From: Hoeflea ulvae
Lineage (GTDB): Bacteria > Pseudomonadota > Alphaproteobacteria > Rhizobiales > Rhizobiaceae
Direction of reading: 5' to 3'
Length of the DNA stretch: 64,000 bases
Assembly (NCBI RefSeq): GCF_026619435.1
Contig: NZ_JAOVZQ010000001.1
Span: 4,867,501-4,931,500 of the forward strand
Shown here: positions 36,580-46,200 of the stretch, one piece after another
Position numbering within the stretch: position 1 is the stretch's first letter
How the letters are laid out: every line of letters starts with the position of its first letter
Made by a program: the position numbers and the translations under genes
Notes under the pieces: model-generated
The model's database searches: none
Seen by the model: only the letters and a program-made list of their open reading frames with translations
What the model was told of the DNA's origin: nothing

Positions 36580-37605
36580 TCACTTCGCCTGGGTGGCGGC
36601 GACGGCTGCCTTCAGCTCGTCAATGATTTCCTGCCCGACCTGCTCGGCCAGAATATCGGCCACCGGCTTTTGCGCAGCATCAACGAACTGCTGGAACTCC
36701 GCCGCTGTGGGCTGGTAGATTTCCACGCCGGCAGCCCGGATCTTGGCAAGATCCTGCGACTCCTTGGCCGTGATCACACCAAGCATGGCGAATGTCGCTT
36801 CCGAAGCCGCATATTCAAAGGCCTGCTTGTCTTCGTCCGAGAGACCCTGCCAGTATTCCTCGTTGATGGTGATCAGCGGCATGTTGATCAGGTGGTGATC
36901 GAGTGTGTAGAATTTCTGCACTTCCTGCAGGTTCGCCATCAGCATCGTGTAGGGCGCATTTTCCTGTCCATCGACAACGCCGGTCTGCAGCGCACTGTAG
37001 AGTTCGGCCCATGCGATCGGGGTCGGCGAAGCGCCCAGCGCCTTGACCATTTCAACGTGAATAGGGATCTGCTGCGTGCGCATTTTCATCCCGACCATGT
37101 CCGCCGGCGACTTGATCATCTTGGTCGAGCTTGAGAAGTTGCGGAAGGCGGACGGCAGGTAGGACAGGATGCGGACGCCGGATTTCTCGGCGATCTTGTC
37201 GGACAGCGAGGCGCCGAACGAGCCATTCATGACTTCGCGGGCCTGGGCTGTCGACGAGAATGTGTAGGGCATCTCGAGCACGGAAGCGATCGGCGCATAG
37301 GCTGCGATGTGACCGGCACTCAGGCCGCCGACCATCTGCAGCGATCCGCGCACATTCTGTTCGGCAAGCGATTCGAGATCGCCCATCTGGCCGCTCGGGA
37401 AAACCTCGACTTCGAATTTTCCGGCGGTCTGCGCGCCGAGCACGGACGAAAACACTTCCGACCAGGTCCAGTAGGTGTTGTTGAGCAGGTCGCCTTCGCC
37501 ATCGACGTGAGCCAGACGGACGGTATCGGCCTGTGCGGTTGCCGCACCAAGCATCAGGGCGATGGAAGCCACGGCGCCAAAGCGCATCTTACGCAAGAAG
37601 GTCAT
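36580..37605 (-). CDS. TRAP transporter solute-binding protein, DctP family
   Basis: 341 residues from ATG 37605. Sec signal MTFLRKMRFGAVASIALMLG ending at AQA. The mature part has VRLAHVDGEGDLLNNTYWTW at its start, MKMRTQQIPIHVEMVKALGA with the substrate-carboxylate Arg, and TGVVDGQENAPYTM. It is a Sec-exported binding protein for an organic acid. It is divergent from the XRE-cupin gene, across a 277-base regulatory space. Confidence 0.92.
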   Translation of the reverse strand: MTFLRKMRFGAVASIALMLGAATAQADTVRLAHVDGEGDLLNNTYWTWSEVFSSVLGAQTAGKFEVEVFPSGQMGDLESLAEQNVRGSLQMVGGLSAGHIAAYAPIASVLEMPYTFSSTAQAREVMNGSFGASLSDKIAEKSGVRILSYLPSAFRNFSSSTKMIKSPADMVGMKMRTQQIPIHVEMVKALGASPTPIAWAELYSALQTGVVDGQENAPYTMLMANLQEVQKFYTLDHHLINMPLITINEEYWQGLSDEDKQAFEYAASEATFAMLGVITAKESQDLAKIRAAGVEIYQPTAAEFQQFVDAAQKPVADILAEQVGQEIIDELKAAVAATQAK

Positions 37606-37714
37606 GATATTTCCCCAGTTTTTATCGCCCAACGACATGCCGGACTGTCACATGAGATTGAGGGAAACATCCATATTCGTCAACAATTTTTATTATACGA
37701 AAAATTTCTTCCCA

Positions 37715-37733
37715 TAATACGCGTCGTGTATTA
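37715..37733. promoter_or_regulatory. Inverted repeat TAATACGCG-T-CGTGTATTA in the TRAP/XRE divergent region
   Basis: A 19-bp near-perfect palindrome (8 of 9 pairs; single T centre) in an AT-rich patch between the DctP and XRE-cupin genes. The neighbouring ATTATACGAAA (about 37691-37701) could be a second half-site. The XRE-cupin regulator is the obvious candidate to bind. Inference only. Confidence 0.5.
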
Positions 37734-37882
37734 CCCTCTCAAAGGTGGAAAACACAGACGCTGTCGCTTACCTTGCGCTGTCGGCGCAATCGGATGACAG
37801 TCATCGGAGCGGCCTGTAGAGTATCGGCTCCTGTGCCGGATTTTCCAACGGATTTTGGATGCGCGCTTGAGTATGGGGAAAC

Positions 37883-38518
37883 ATGATGAATGAGCAGGCA
37901 ACGCTGCTGAGTGGCCAGGTCCTGATGAGCCAGAAAGAGGCTCTTGTCAGTTCGCCCGAATCCGGCAGTGCATCTGTTGCGGACCGCATCGTCGAGTTGC
38001 GCAAGGCCCGCAAGCTGACCTTGCAGGAATGCGCCCGGCTGTCCGGCGTCGCCGCCTCGACCCTGTCCAAGATCGAGCGGCGGGAACTTTCGCCGACGAT
38101 TTCGACGCTGCAGAAGATTGCCGAAGGGTTTTCCGTCGAACTCACCGAACTGATCACCCAGACCCGGCCGGCCTATGCACCTGGCCGGCGCGCGGTCAGC
38201 CGTGCCGATTCGGGCAAGGCGCACACATCTCTGTCCTGCGCCAATTTCCTGCTCTGCGGCGAGCTGAAGGACAAGCGCATGATTCCGGTGCGCACCCGCA
38301 TCACCGCCCGCGGTGTCGAGGATTATCCGGTCTGGGCCCGCAGCGACACCGAGATCTTTCTCTGGGTCGTCTCCGGCCGCATGCTGCTGCATTCCAAGGT
38401 CTATGAGCCGCTGGAGCTGGGGCCGGGCGATTCGGTGTATTACGACGGCAATGGCGAACATTGCTGGACGTCGGTCAGCGAAGAAGATGCAGAGGTCGTC
38501 TGGGTCCTGAGCGCCTGA
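37883..38518 (+). CDS. XRE-family helix-turn-helix regulator with cupin sensor domain
   Basis: 211 residues. Residues about 33-90 are an XRE helix-turn-helix (RIVELRKARKLTLQECARLSGVAASTLSKIERRELSPTI, landmark SGVAASTLSKIERRE). The C-terminal cupin covers about 145-205 (VVSGRMLLHSKVYEPLELGPGDSVYY). Such proteins sense small acids or amines through the cupin and act on adjacent operons. Divergent to the DctP gene and one base before the next gene, with which it is probably co-transcribed. Confidence 0.88.
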   Translation: MMNEQATLLSGQVLMSQKEALVSSPESGSASVADRIVELRKARKLTLQECARLSGVAASTLSKIERRELSPTISTLQKIAEGFSVELTELITQTRPAYAPGRRAVSRADSGKAHTSLSCANFLLCGELKDKRMIPVRTRITARGVEDYPVWARSDTEIFLWVVSGRMLLHSKVYEPLELGPGDSVYYDGNGEHCWTSVSEEDAEVVWVLSA

Positions 38519-38519
38519 T

Positions 38520-39626
38520 GTGAGCGGCTTTCTCTCCTTCGAAGAGGCCCGGCGCAGCGCGCGCCGCCGTCTGCCGCGCGGCCTGTTCGACTATATCGAC
38601 CGCGGCGTCGGCGAAGAGGCCTCGCTGCGGGCTTTGCGCACCCGGCTGGACGCGGCCGGAATCACACCGCGGATGCTGACCGGCGCCGATGCGTCCGACA
38701 CCGGTGTCACGCTCTTTGGCGAGCAGCATCAAGCCCCGTTCATCATTGCCCCGACAGCAATGGCCGGCCTGGTCCATCGCGGCGGCGAAGAAGCGCTGGC
38801 GCGTGGCGCCGCGCGCTGCGGCGTGCCCTTCTGTCTCTCCACCCAATCACTGAGCAGTGTCGAGCAGATTGCCGGGGCCGCGCCCGGCCTCGACATCTGG
38901 ATGCAGATCTATCTGTGGCAGGATCTCGCCCTGTCGGAAGCCTTGCTGAGCCGGGCCTGGGACACCGGCGTCCGGGTTGCCGTCATGACCATCGACACCC
39001 CGGCAGGCTCCCGCAAGGAATGGAACCTGCGCAGCGGCTTCGACATGCCCTTCAGACTGTCCCCGCGCAGCCTGTGCGATCTTGCGCTGCGCCCGAACTG
39101 GCTTTTCGGCGCCGTCCTGCCCAGAGCCATCCGCCACGGCCTTCCCGCCATGAACAACTATCCCGAAGCCCTGCGGCCGCGCCTGATCGGGGCGCCCGTC
39201 GACCCAAGGGTCACCTTGATGAAGGGGCTCAACTGGGACCATGTGCGTTGGCTGCGCGATCGCTGGGCCGGCAAGCTGGTGCTCAAGGGAATTCTCTCCT
39301 GCGCGGACGCCGAGACGGCAATCGGCATCGGCGCCGACGGCATCGTGGTATCCTCCCATGGCGCGCGTAATTTCGACGCTTCGCCCGCCCCCATCGATGT
39401 CCTGCAGGATATCGCTTCTGCATGCGAGGGCCGCCTGACGGTCATGGCCGACAGCGGCGTTCGCCGCGGTCTCGATGTGCTGCGCTACCGGCGCCGTGGC
39501 GCCGAGGCCGTCATGCTCGGCCGCCTGCCGCTCTGGGCCCTGGCCGCGGAGGGAGAGACCGGCGTCGTCAAGGCCCTGTCAATCCTGAGGGAAGAATATG
39601 CCGAAAGCCTGCGCTACAGCGCATGA
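38520..39626 (+). CDS. FMN-dependent L-2-hydroxyacid dehydrogenase (LldD/mandelate-dehydrogenase-like)
   Basis: 368 residues, GTG start one base after the regulator's stop. Landmarks: FDYIDRGVGEEASLR, PFIIAPTAMAGLVHRGGEEALA, IWMQIYLWQDLA, LVLKGILSCADA, the active-site SSHGARNFDASPAPID (His-Gly-Ala-Arg instead of the usual His-Gly-Gly-Arg; catalytic His and Arg kept) and MADSGVRRGLDVLR. It oxidises an L-2-hydroxyacid to the 2-oxoacid. With the D-type FAD enzyme at 32325 it gives this locus both stereochemical options. Confidence 0.88.
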   Translation: MSGFLSFEEARRSARRRLPRGLFDYIDRGVGEEASLRALRTRLDAAGITPRMLTGADASDTGVTLFGEQHQAPFIIAPTAMAGLVHRGGEEALARGAARCGVPFCLSTQSLSSVEQIAGAAPGLDIWMQIYLWQDLALSEALLSRAWDTGVRVAVMTIDTPAGSRKEWNLRSGFDMPFRLSPRSLCDLALRPNWLFGAVLPRAIRHGLPAMNNYPEALRPRLIGAPVDPRVTLMKGLNWDHVRWLRDRWAGKLVLKGILSCADAETAIGIGADGIVVSSHGARNFDASPAPIDVLQDIASACEGRLTVMADSGVRRGLDVLRYRRRGAEAVMLGRLPLWALAAEGETGVVKALSILREEYAESLRYSA

Positions 39627-39671
39627 CTGTGCCGGCGCAGGTGCAGTTTTCAAAGCCGCGTTTTCACCCCT

Positions 39672-42600
39672 TCAGTACTTGCCCACCAGATTGACGAACA
39701 CGCCCTGATTGTTGTCGCTCAGATCCGTCAGATCATCGGTGAAACGGCCGAAATTGTAGCCCAGGCCGGCTTTGGCATTGTCTCCGATATGGCGGTAGAC
39801 GGCTGTGACCGCGCCATAATCCGTGGTGTTGGCGCTGGGCGAGCGCAGTATTCTGCCCTCGACCAGCACATCCCAGCGATGAATGACATGAAGATCGGCC
39901 CGCAGGATGCCCAGATGCGCCGAATTGTCTGTGTAGATGCCCGCCCCGCGGGTGGTCTCGACATCGCCGATGCGAAAGCCGTATTTTGCTCCGACATCGA
40001 CATACTGGTTGACCTCATAGGTGCCATCGACACTGAGCACGTGGCTGCGCTGGCGCGGTCCGGCCGCCTGGTTGGCGGAATTGACCTGGTCGACACCGGG
40101 CAGATCGAACAGGAACCCGTATTTGAACAGGAGATTGAGCCTGTCATTGTCCACCGGCCGGTAGGCGTAGCCGAGGCTGCCTTCGACATAATCGCCATCA
40201 AGAATGGAGGATTGGTCCGATCGCGAGACCACTGCATCAAGACTGGCCAGCAGGCGCCAGTCCTGATTGGTCTTCCAGCTCAGCGCGCCGCTGACCAGAT
40301 AGGAATCGCGATCCCGGCTGCCGTCCTCTGAGTCCTCAAAGCCCAGCGCGCCGCGCAGGCGGCCGCTGAGCCTGTCCTCGTCCTTGTAGGAAAGCCCCAC
40401 GGACACCGCCTGCCGATCAAAATCGGAATTGTCGGGATCCCGGATCTCGCCGGTTTCGAGCGCGGCCTGGTAGGTCCATTCGGTATCCGGTGCATAGGAC
40501 ACGCCATAGGCGCTGGTCAGCGACCGCCGTCGGCCGAACATGTCATAATTGTTTTCAGAGGTGAGCGAGAGCGCGTCATTGTATTTGCGCTTGGCTCCGA
40601 CGACGATGCCGCCACGGTCATTGCCGATGGCTCCGGTGCCATCAAGTTCACGATCCGGGTCAAGCCGGTAGCCGACATGATACTCCGCGACATCGGTCGG
40701 ATTGAAATTGAGCGCGGCCATGGCGCCGATCCCGCTGGTTCCCTCCGACACTTCGCCGCTGACACCAACCGTTTCGGTCAGCCGCAATTCCGTGCCGACA
40801 CCCGCCCGGTCATTGCGCTCGATCCCCTCCGAAGGCGCCAGGGTGGCCTGACCGAAGACATAGTAGTTTCGACCCTCGCGCGGCGCATAGGCCAGCCGCA
40901 CGCCGCCATCGGTGCGGCGGCCATTGTCCCCGGCAACCCCGGTGGGATTGGCAAGTTCGGTGTGCTTGAGGCCGAAGGATGTCCTCAATGTCTTGTTGAG
41001 ATCGACCACCACATCGCCGGACGCCTCCGCCTTCTTCTTTCCCGCCGCATCACTGTAATCGTCATAGCCGAGCCGCAGTTGCATGCGATCGGTCAGCGCG
41101 AACTCGCCAAACCCGCCGATCACCCTCTGATCGACGCTGGTCTGGTCATCGAGCGTCGAAAACCCGGCCTGCTTGCTGTCGTAATGGGCGCCAAGGCGAC
41201 CCTTGGGCATTCCCGCACCCAGATCCGCCAGGTCAAGTTCGCCGCGCACCCGCCAGGCATTGGCGACCTGACCGATCCTGCCGGCACTGCCTTTGCCGAC
41301 GATCGTCAAGCCGCCATCGGTCGAGGTCGAGCGGCCGAAACCGGGTCCCTCGGAACGCGCATATTCGCCTTCGATAAAGGTGGTGTCGCTGTGTCGGATG
41401 CGGAAGTCGGCGCCAACCAGTTGCTGATCGGCGTCAAGATCGCCATTGCCTGTTTCCTCGCTCAGGCCGGTCACGCCGAGGCGAAGCTTGTCCTCGAGCC
41501 AGGTCTGGGCGCGGCCGCCATAGGAATAGCCATCCACCTCCGACGTGGCCGGGGTGTATTCATACTGCACCACCAGATTGACCGGATCCGATCCCAACGC
41601 CCCGTCGCGCACGACGGCATCCGCGCCGGCGGTCGAGGACAACGGCTTGGTGAGGATGATCACGCCCTGCATGTAGTCGATCGTGTAGTCTTCGCTGGCA
41701 CTGAGCTGGCGCCGGGTCTTGACCAGGCCTGTCACCGAATCGCGGATTTCGATCGAAACGGTTTCCGAGCCGGTGCTGATGTCCTGGCGCTTGAGGAAAT
41801 AGGCGGAGCCGCCGGTGCCGCGATAGACATCGCGCTGCGGCAGGGTGCCGGGCTGGGCGGCATAGAGCGCGGCCTCGGTCCGGCGTTCGCCGAAGCTGGT
41901 CATGTCTTCCGACCGGTAAACCGCGCTGGCGCCGTAAAGCGCCCGCTCGTTGCGCAGATATTCCGAGCCATTGACCGCGGCCTTGAAATTTCCCCACATC
42001 ACATGGCTGTCGCCGCGCTCGAGCCGGATATAGAACTTTCCGCTTGTCGGAGCATCCTCGACCGCCGTCGAATCATCGCCATAGATCGGGTAGTATTTTT
42101 CAGGATCCAGCCGCCGCAGCAATTGCCGCGGATTCTTGGAATCCAGCCCCTTGAAAAGGGTGTCCAGATCGTCCTCGCCGGTGTCGGCCGATGCCGTGAG
42201 CAGGTATTTTCCCTTGATCTTGCCCTTGAGATAAAACGCAGCCCGGCCTTTCGAATAGACCCCGTCATATTCCGATGGATCAGCGGCAACGACCCTGTCG
42301 CTGCCGAAGCGTTTGCCGATGGTCAGATCGGCGAGGCCGACATAGAACCAGTCATCGGCGGGAATGTTGACATCGCGCGAGAAGCTCAGCCCCTTGCCCG
42401 AGGCATTGCCGAGCGCGACATCCACCCTGTGCTCGCCCGGCGGCAATATCCGCTGGACAACGAATTCGCCCTCGGCGTCGACCGGCACATGTTCACCGAT
42501 CGCAGTCACCGCATAGCCCGCCGGCACATCGCGGCCATAGACGGTGACGGCGCCGCCATGAACGGGAATATTGCGGATGGCGGCGTGATCAAGCCCGTCC

Positions 42601-43289
42601 TCAGATGGCCGATCGCGCGGCAATTCCGTCGAAGTGGCCGAACGGATCAGCGATTGCGGATGCGTCTCGTCGAAATGGCCCTGGGCATCATAGACGCGCA
42701 GCACATAGGCAAATTTGTCCGATCCCTCCGTCGGCATCACCCAGACCGCATGTCCGGACCGGTCGACCGGAATGATGACGTCCTCGCGGCTCGACAGGGA
42801 TCCGTGCGTGGCCCCGGCGCGGACACGGATCTCCGAATGGGCGATCCAGGCCGGATAATTGCTCGCAGCCACAAAGCCCACGGCGTCGCCGGCCCGGTAG
42901 GCGCTGCCGCCCTCTGAAGTCGTGACGCTGAGAACTGGGCGGACGTCAAAGCCGTCGAACTTCACCTGGATATCTGCGTCCTGCAGACCGGCGCCTGTCG
43001 CGGATGTTTCGGCAATGCCGGCCGGCGCCCCGATCAGCTGCTCGCCGTCGACCGACACCGAGATGCCGAGATCCGCGCTATCTGAAAGCTGCCGGAATTG
43101 TCCGTCTGAATTGGAAGGCATACGGACAGAGTCCGCCAGGACCGGACTTGCCAGCACGACGGCAACGGCGGCGCCTTGCAGGAGCCGACCGCTCAATCCG
43201 GAAAAGATGCTGTCAGATTTCATGGAGATTGCCCGGCGGGAATTGCGCGATGGTGAGGGTCCGACGGTCGTCAAGGTTTTGCGGGGCAC
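39672..43289 (-). CDS. Very large outer-membrane beta-barrel protein
   Basis: 1205 residues as counted from a GTG at 43289, which has AAGGGA eight bases upstream and lies four bases after the preceding stop; ATG 43223 gives a shorter start with a cleaner signal peptide but no ribosome site. The exported region is followed by Ig-like/carboxypeptidase-regulatory-type beta domains (VVQRILPPGEHRVDVALG near residue 270), then from about residue 330 alternating amphipathic strands such as GKYLLTASADTG, TVSIEIRDSVTG, LRLGYDDYSDA and VGLGYNFGRF-type ends, closing in NLVGKY. The C-terminus ends in Tyr, acceptable for a barrel. Its partner is the repeat protein at 43293. Specific function is unknown. 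Confidence 0.75.
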   Translation of the reverse strand: MPRKTLTTVGPSPSRNSRRAISMKSDSIFSGLSGRLLQGAAVAVVLASPVLADSVRMPSNSDGQFRQLSDSADLGISVSVDGEQLIGAPAGIAETSATGAGLQDADIQVKFDGFDVRPVLSVTTSEGGSAYRAGDAVGFVAASNYPAWIAHSEIRVRAGATHGSLSSREDVIIPVDRSGHAVWVMPTEGSDKFAYVLRVYDAQGHFDETHPQSLIRSATSTELPRDRPSEDGLDHAAIRNIPVHGGAVTVYGRDVPAGYAVTAIGEHVPVDAEGEFVVQRILPPGEHRVDVALGNASGKGLSFSRDVNIPADDWFYVGLADLTIGKRFGSDRVVAADPSEYDGVYSKGRAAFYLKGKIKGKYLLTASADTGEDDLDTLFKGLDSKNPRQLLRRLDPEKYYPIYGDDSTAVEDAPTSGKFYIRLERGDSHVMWGNFKAAVNGSEYLRNERALYGASAVYRSEDMTSFGERRTEAALYAAQPGTLPQRDVYRGTGGSAYFLKRQDISTGSETVSIEIRDSVTGLVKTRRQLSASEDYTIDYMQGVIILTKPLSSTAGADAVVRDGALGSDPVNLVVQYEYTPATSEVDGYSYGGRAQTWLEDKLRLGVTGLSEETGNGDLDADQQLVGADFRIRHSDTTFIEGEYARSEGPGFGRSTSTDGGLTIVGKGSAGRIGQVANAWRVRGELDLADLGAGMPKGRLGAHYDSKQAGFSTLDDQTSVDQRVIGGFGEFALTDRMQLRLGYDDYSDAAGKKKAEASGDVVVDLNKTLRTSFGLKHTELANPTGVAGDNGRRTDGGVRLAYAPREGRNYYVFGQATLAPSEGIERNDRAGVGTELRLTETVGVSGEVSEGTSGIGAMAALNFNPTDVAEYHVGYRLDPDRELDGTGAIGNDRGGIVVGAKRKYNDALSLTSENNYDMFGRRRSLTSAYGVSYAPDTEWTYQAALETGEIRDPDNSDFDRQAVSVGLSYKDEDRLSGRLRGALGFEDSEDGSRDRDSYLVSGALSWKTNQDWRLLASLDAVVSRSDQSSILDGDYVEGSLGYAYRPVDNDRLNLLFKYGFLFDLPGVDQVNSANQAAGPRQRSHVLSVDGTYEVNQYVDVGAKYGFRIGDVETTRGAGIYTDNSAHLGILRADLHVIHRWDVLVEGRILRSPSANTTDYGAVTAVYRHIGDNAKAGLGYNFGRFTDDLTDLSDNNQGVFVNLVGKY

Positions 43290-43292
43290 GGG

Positions 43293-46200
43293 CTAGTTCC
43301 CTTCCATGATGCGTCGTTCAACCGATAGCCGCTGGCTGCTGTACAGCCTCCAGCGTGCGCGGATGAGTTGCTCGATGCTGGAAAGGCGGCTTTCGGCCAG
43401 CCGCGCGTCACCATGGATATGGTAGATCAGTTTCAATCCACCCTGCCGTTCGACCAGTTGCGCGGTGATCTGGTCCAGAACCGGTTCGACCGAGGCAAGC
43501 GGCTGAGCGCTGCCCTGATAAAACGCCCTGCCGACCAGATCGACGCTCACCACCTGCGCGGTTGTCACGCCGAAATTCATCTTCGTGGTCTTTCCGCGTG
43601 TCAGCCGCACCACGCGCGGATTTTCGGTGGTCAGACCGAAGCCTGCCGGCAATGTCCGGGTGTCCAGCTTGAGGATGAAGTTCGATCCGCTGGCCGCGTC
43701 CGGCAAGGCGGCGCAAGGCACATTGTAGCGGCCATGCCTGTCGGTGGTGATCAGCATGCCGCCGACCGTGGCCAGGCGAACCCCGGGAAGGCCGCGCTCG
43801 TCTGTATCCTGGGCGCCATTGCGGTTGCGGTCTTCAAACACCTTGCCGATGACATCGCCGCAATCGAAGACGTGATCGACCTCGATGCGCACCGTCGCCT
43901 TGCCTGCAGGCGCCAGCGCATTGCCGGTGGCCGGGTCTGTCAGATCGGCCTGATTGACATAGTCACCCGGCTCGGCACTGGCGGGCACGCGGCTGTTGAG
44001 CGTGATCGTTATGTTGCCGAAGGCCGGTATGGTCAAGCCCTCGAACCGGACGTCACGGCCGTCGGCAACCGGCGTTGCCGCAGCGCCGTCGATGGTTGCC
44101 GAACCGGGCTCCAGCCTGAAGCCGATCGGCAACCGGTCGACCAGGTTCACAAGCCCGACCCCGAACGGATTGATGTTGCGAAGCACGATTGTATAGGCCG
44201 CCAGGCCGCCACGCTCGACCACCGGCCGCGCCGCGGTCTTGACCACGCTCAGCCCCGTAGAGGTAATGGCCACCGCCGGATCCAGGGGAATGTGGTTGTT
44301 GGTCACATCCGGATCACCGGGCTGCAGCAGGAATGCGAGATAATAGGGTGTGGGCGAACCGGCGGGCGGCGCTGCGGAACTTGCCGAAAGTTGGCAGTCG
44401 CCGCCCGGCACGGCATCGCCCGGACAGCTTGTTGCGTCGAGCGCGCCCGCTTGCGGCGGCGCCACGAGCGACGGGCGGGGTTCATAGCCGGAATAGCCGG
44501 TGATCGCGATCCGGTATTCGGCTTCCGCCGCCGGGCATTCGACCGACGCACCGCTGACGATGTCGAACCGGTAGGCACCATCGGCACCGGTCGACTGAGG
44601 CTGTTGCCCCGGCAAAAGACAGATGGCGGGCAACGGCACACCGGCCGACGTGGTCACCTGCAATTCGACGCCGGCAATCGGCAGTCCGGTCGCGGAACTG
44701 TAGATGACGCCGCGCGGATCGATGGGCTGGTCCTGCTGGGTCAGCGCGGTGGTCGGACCGAAGGTCAGGTCGCGGATGGCTCCGACCGCAATTCCCGTTT
44801 CGGCATCGCTGAACACCAGCATATAGCCCGATCCCGGAGCGAAACCGCGCAGCTCATAGGTCCCGTCCGCGGCCGATACCGTCGACTTGACCACCGTATT
44901 GTCGAGAATGAGCTCGACCACATAGCCCGGCTGAGCCGGATCGCTGCCGGGATTGTAGCTGTTGTCGCTGTTCTGATCGAAATAGACCGTCCCGGAGATC
45001 GCCGGCACGCTCGCATCAACCGGCACGGTGACCGTAGCCGTGTCGCAATTGGCCGGATTGGCGATTTCGCAGATGCGGTAGATGATCGCGTAGGTTCCGG
45101 CCGGCACGCCGGACGAGACGCTCACATAGCCATCGATGGGATTGAGCACCGGGACTTCGGCCCCCGTCGTTGCCGGAACCGCTGGCGTGACCACTGTCAG
45201 GGTGACCGACACCGCCGACGCTGCCGCTCCATTCAGGGTATCATTGCCGAGCACGTCGACGATATTGAGCGATTCGACGCCATTGGGGACCATCGGTGGA
45301 TTGTCATCATTGGCAATGACCGGCGCGGCGGCAAAGGGCGTGGCAGTCGGATCGTCATTGCCCGTGCCCGGGCCGGGCGTCGCAGTGCCATTGCCGTCGG
45401 CCGGGTTGGTGCTGTCGGACAGGTCGCTGACCGAGGCTCCGCCTGGCGTATAACCCGTGGCTGTCGCCTGGTTGGAGATCGAGCCCGCGGCAAGATCGGC
45501 TGCCACCAGCGTGTAGCTCGCGGTGTAGATCCAGCTTTCGGACAGATCGAGCAATGAATTGGAATTGGTGTCGCCGCTTTGCAGCGCAGGTACCGGCATG
45601 GTTCCCGTCCCGGTAAATCCGGTTTCGGTCAGAGCGACGCCGGACAGCGCGACACTGCCGATATTGGTGACGGTATAGCTGTAGGCAACGGTTTCGCCGG
45701 CCTGGACAACGCCGTCGCTGTTTTCATCATTGAGCAAGGCGGACTTGATCACGCCGATTCCGCCGGCTCCGACCGTCAGGGAAACAGTGGCGGTGCTGCA
45801 ATTGGTCGGGTTCAGCGTCTCGCAGATCTGATAGTCGAAACTGTAGGCCCCTGATGCGATGGTCGCGGTGATATCCACCGTGCCGTCGGTATTGACGGTG
45901 AAACCGGTTGGAATCGTGCCGGACGGGGTGGCCGTCACCGTTGCCGATGTCGCAGCCACGCTGTTGAGCGTGTCGGGGCCATTGCCATTGCCGGCCAACA
46001 GGTCGATGGCTCCGGTCTGGTTGACCGTGCCGTCGACCGGATCGGCAATCGTGTCGTCTCTGGCGAGGATGGGCGCGTCGCTCAATGACGTCGAAGTGGG
46101 GTCGTTGTTGTCCGGCCCCGGGCCGGGCGTGCCGGTTCCGTCGCCATCGGCGGGATTGGTGCTGTCGGAGAGATCGCTGACCGACGTTGCCGACGGAGTC

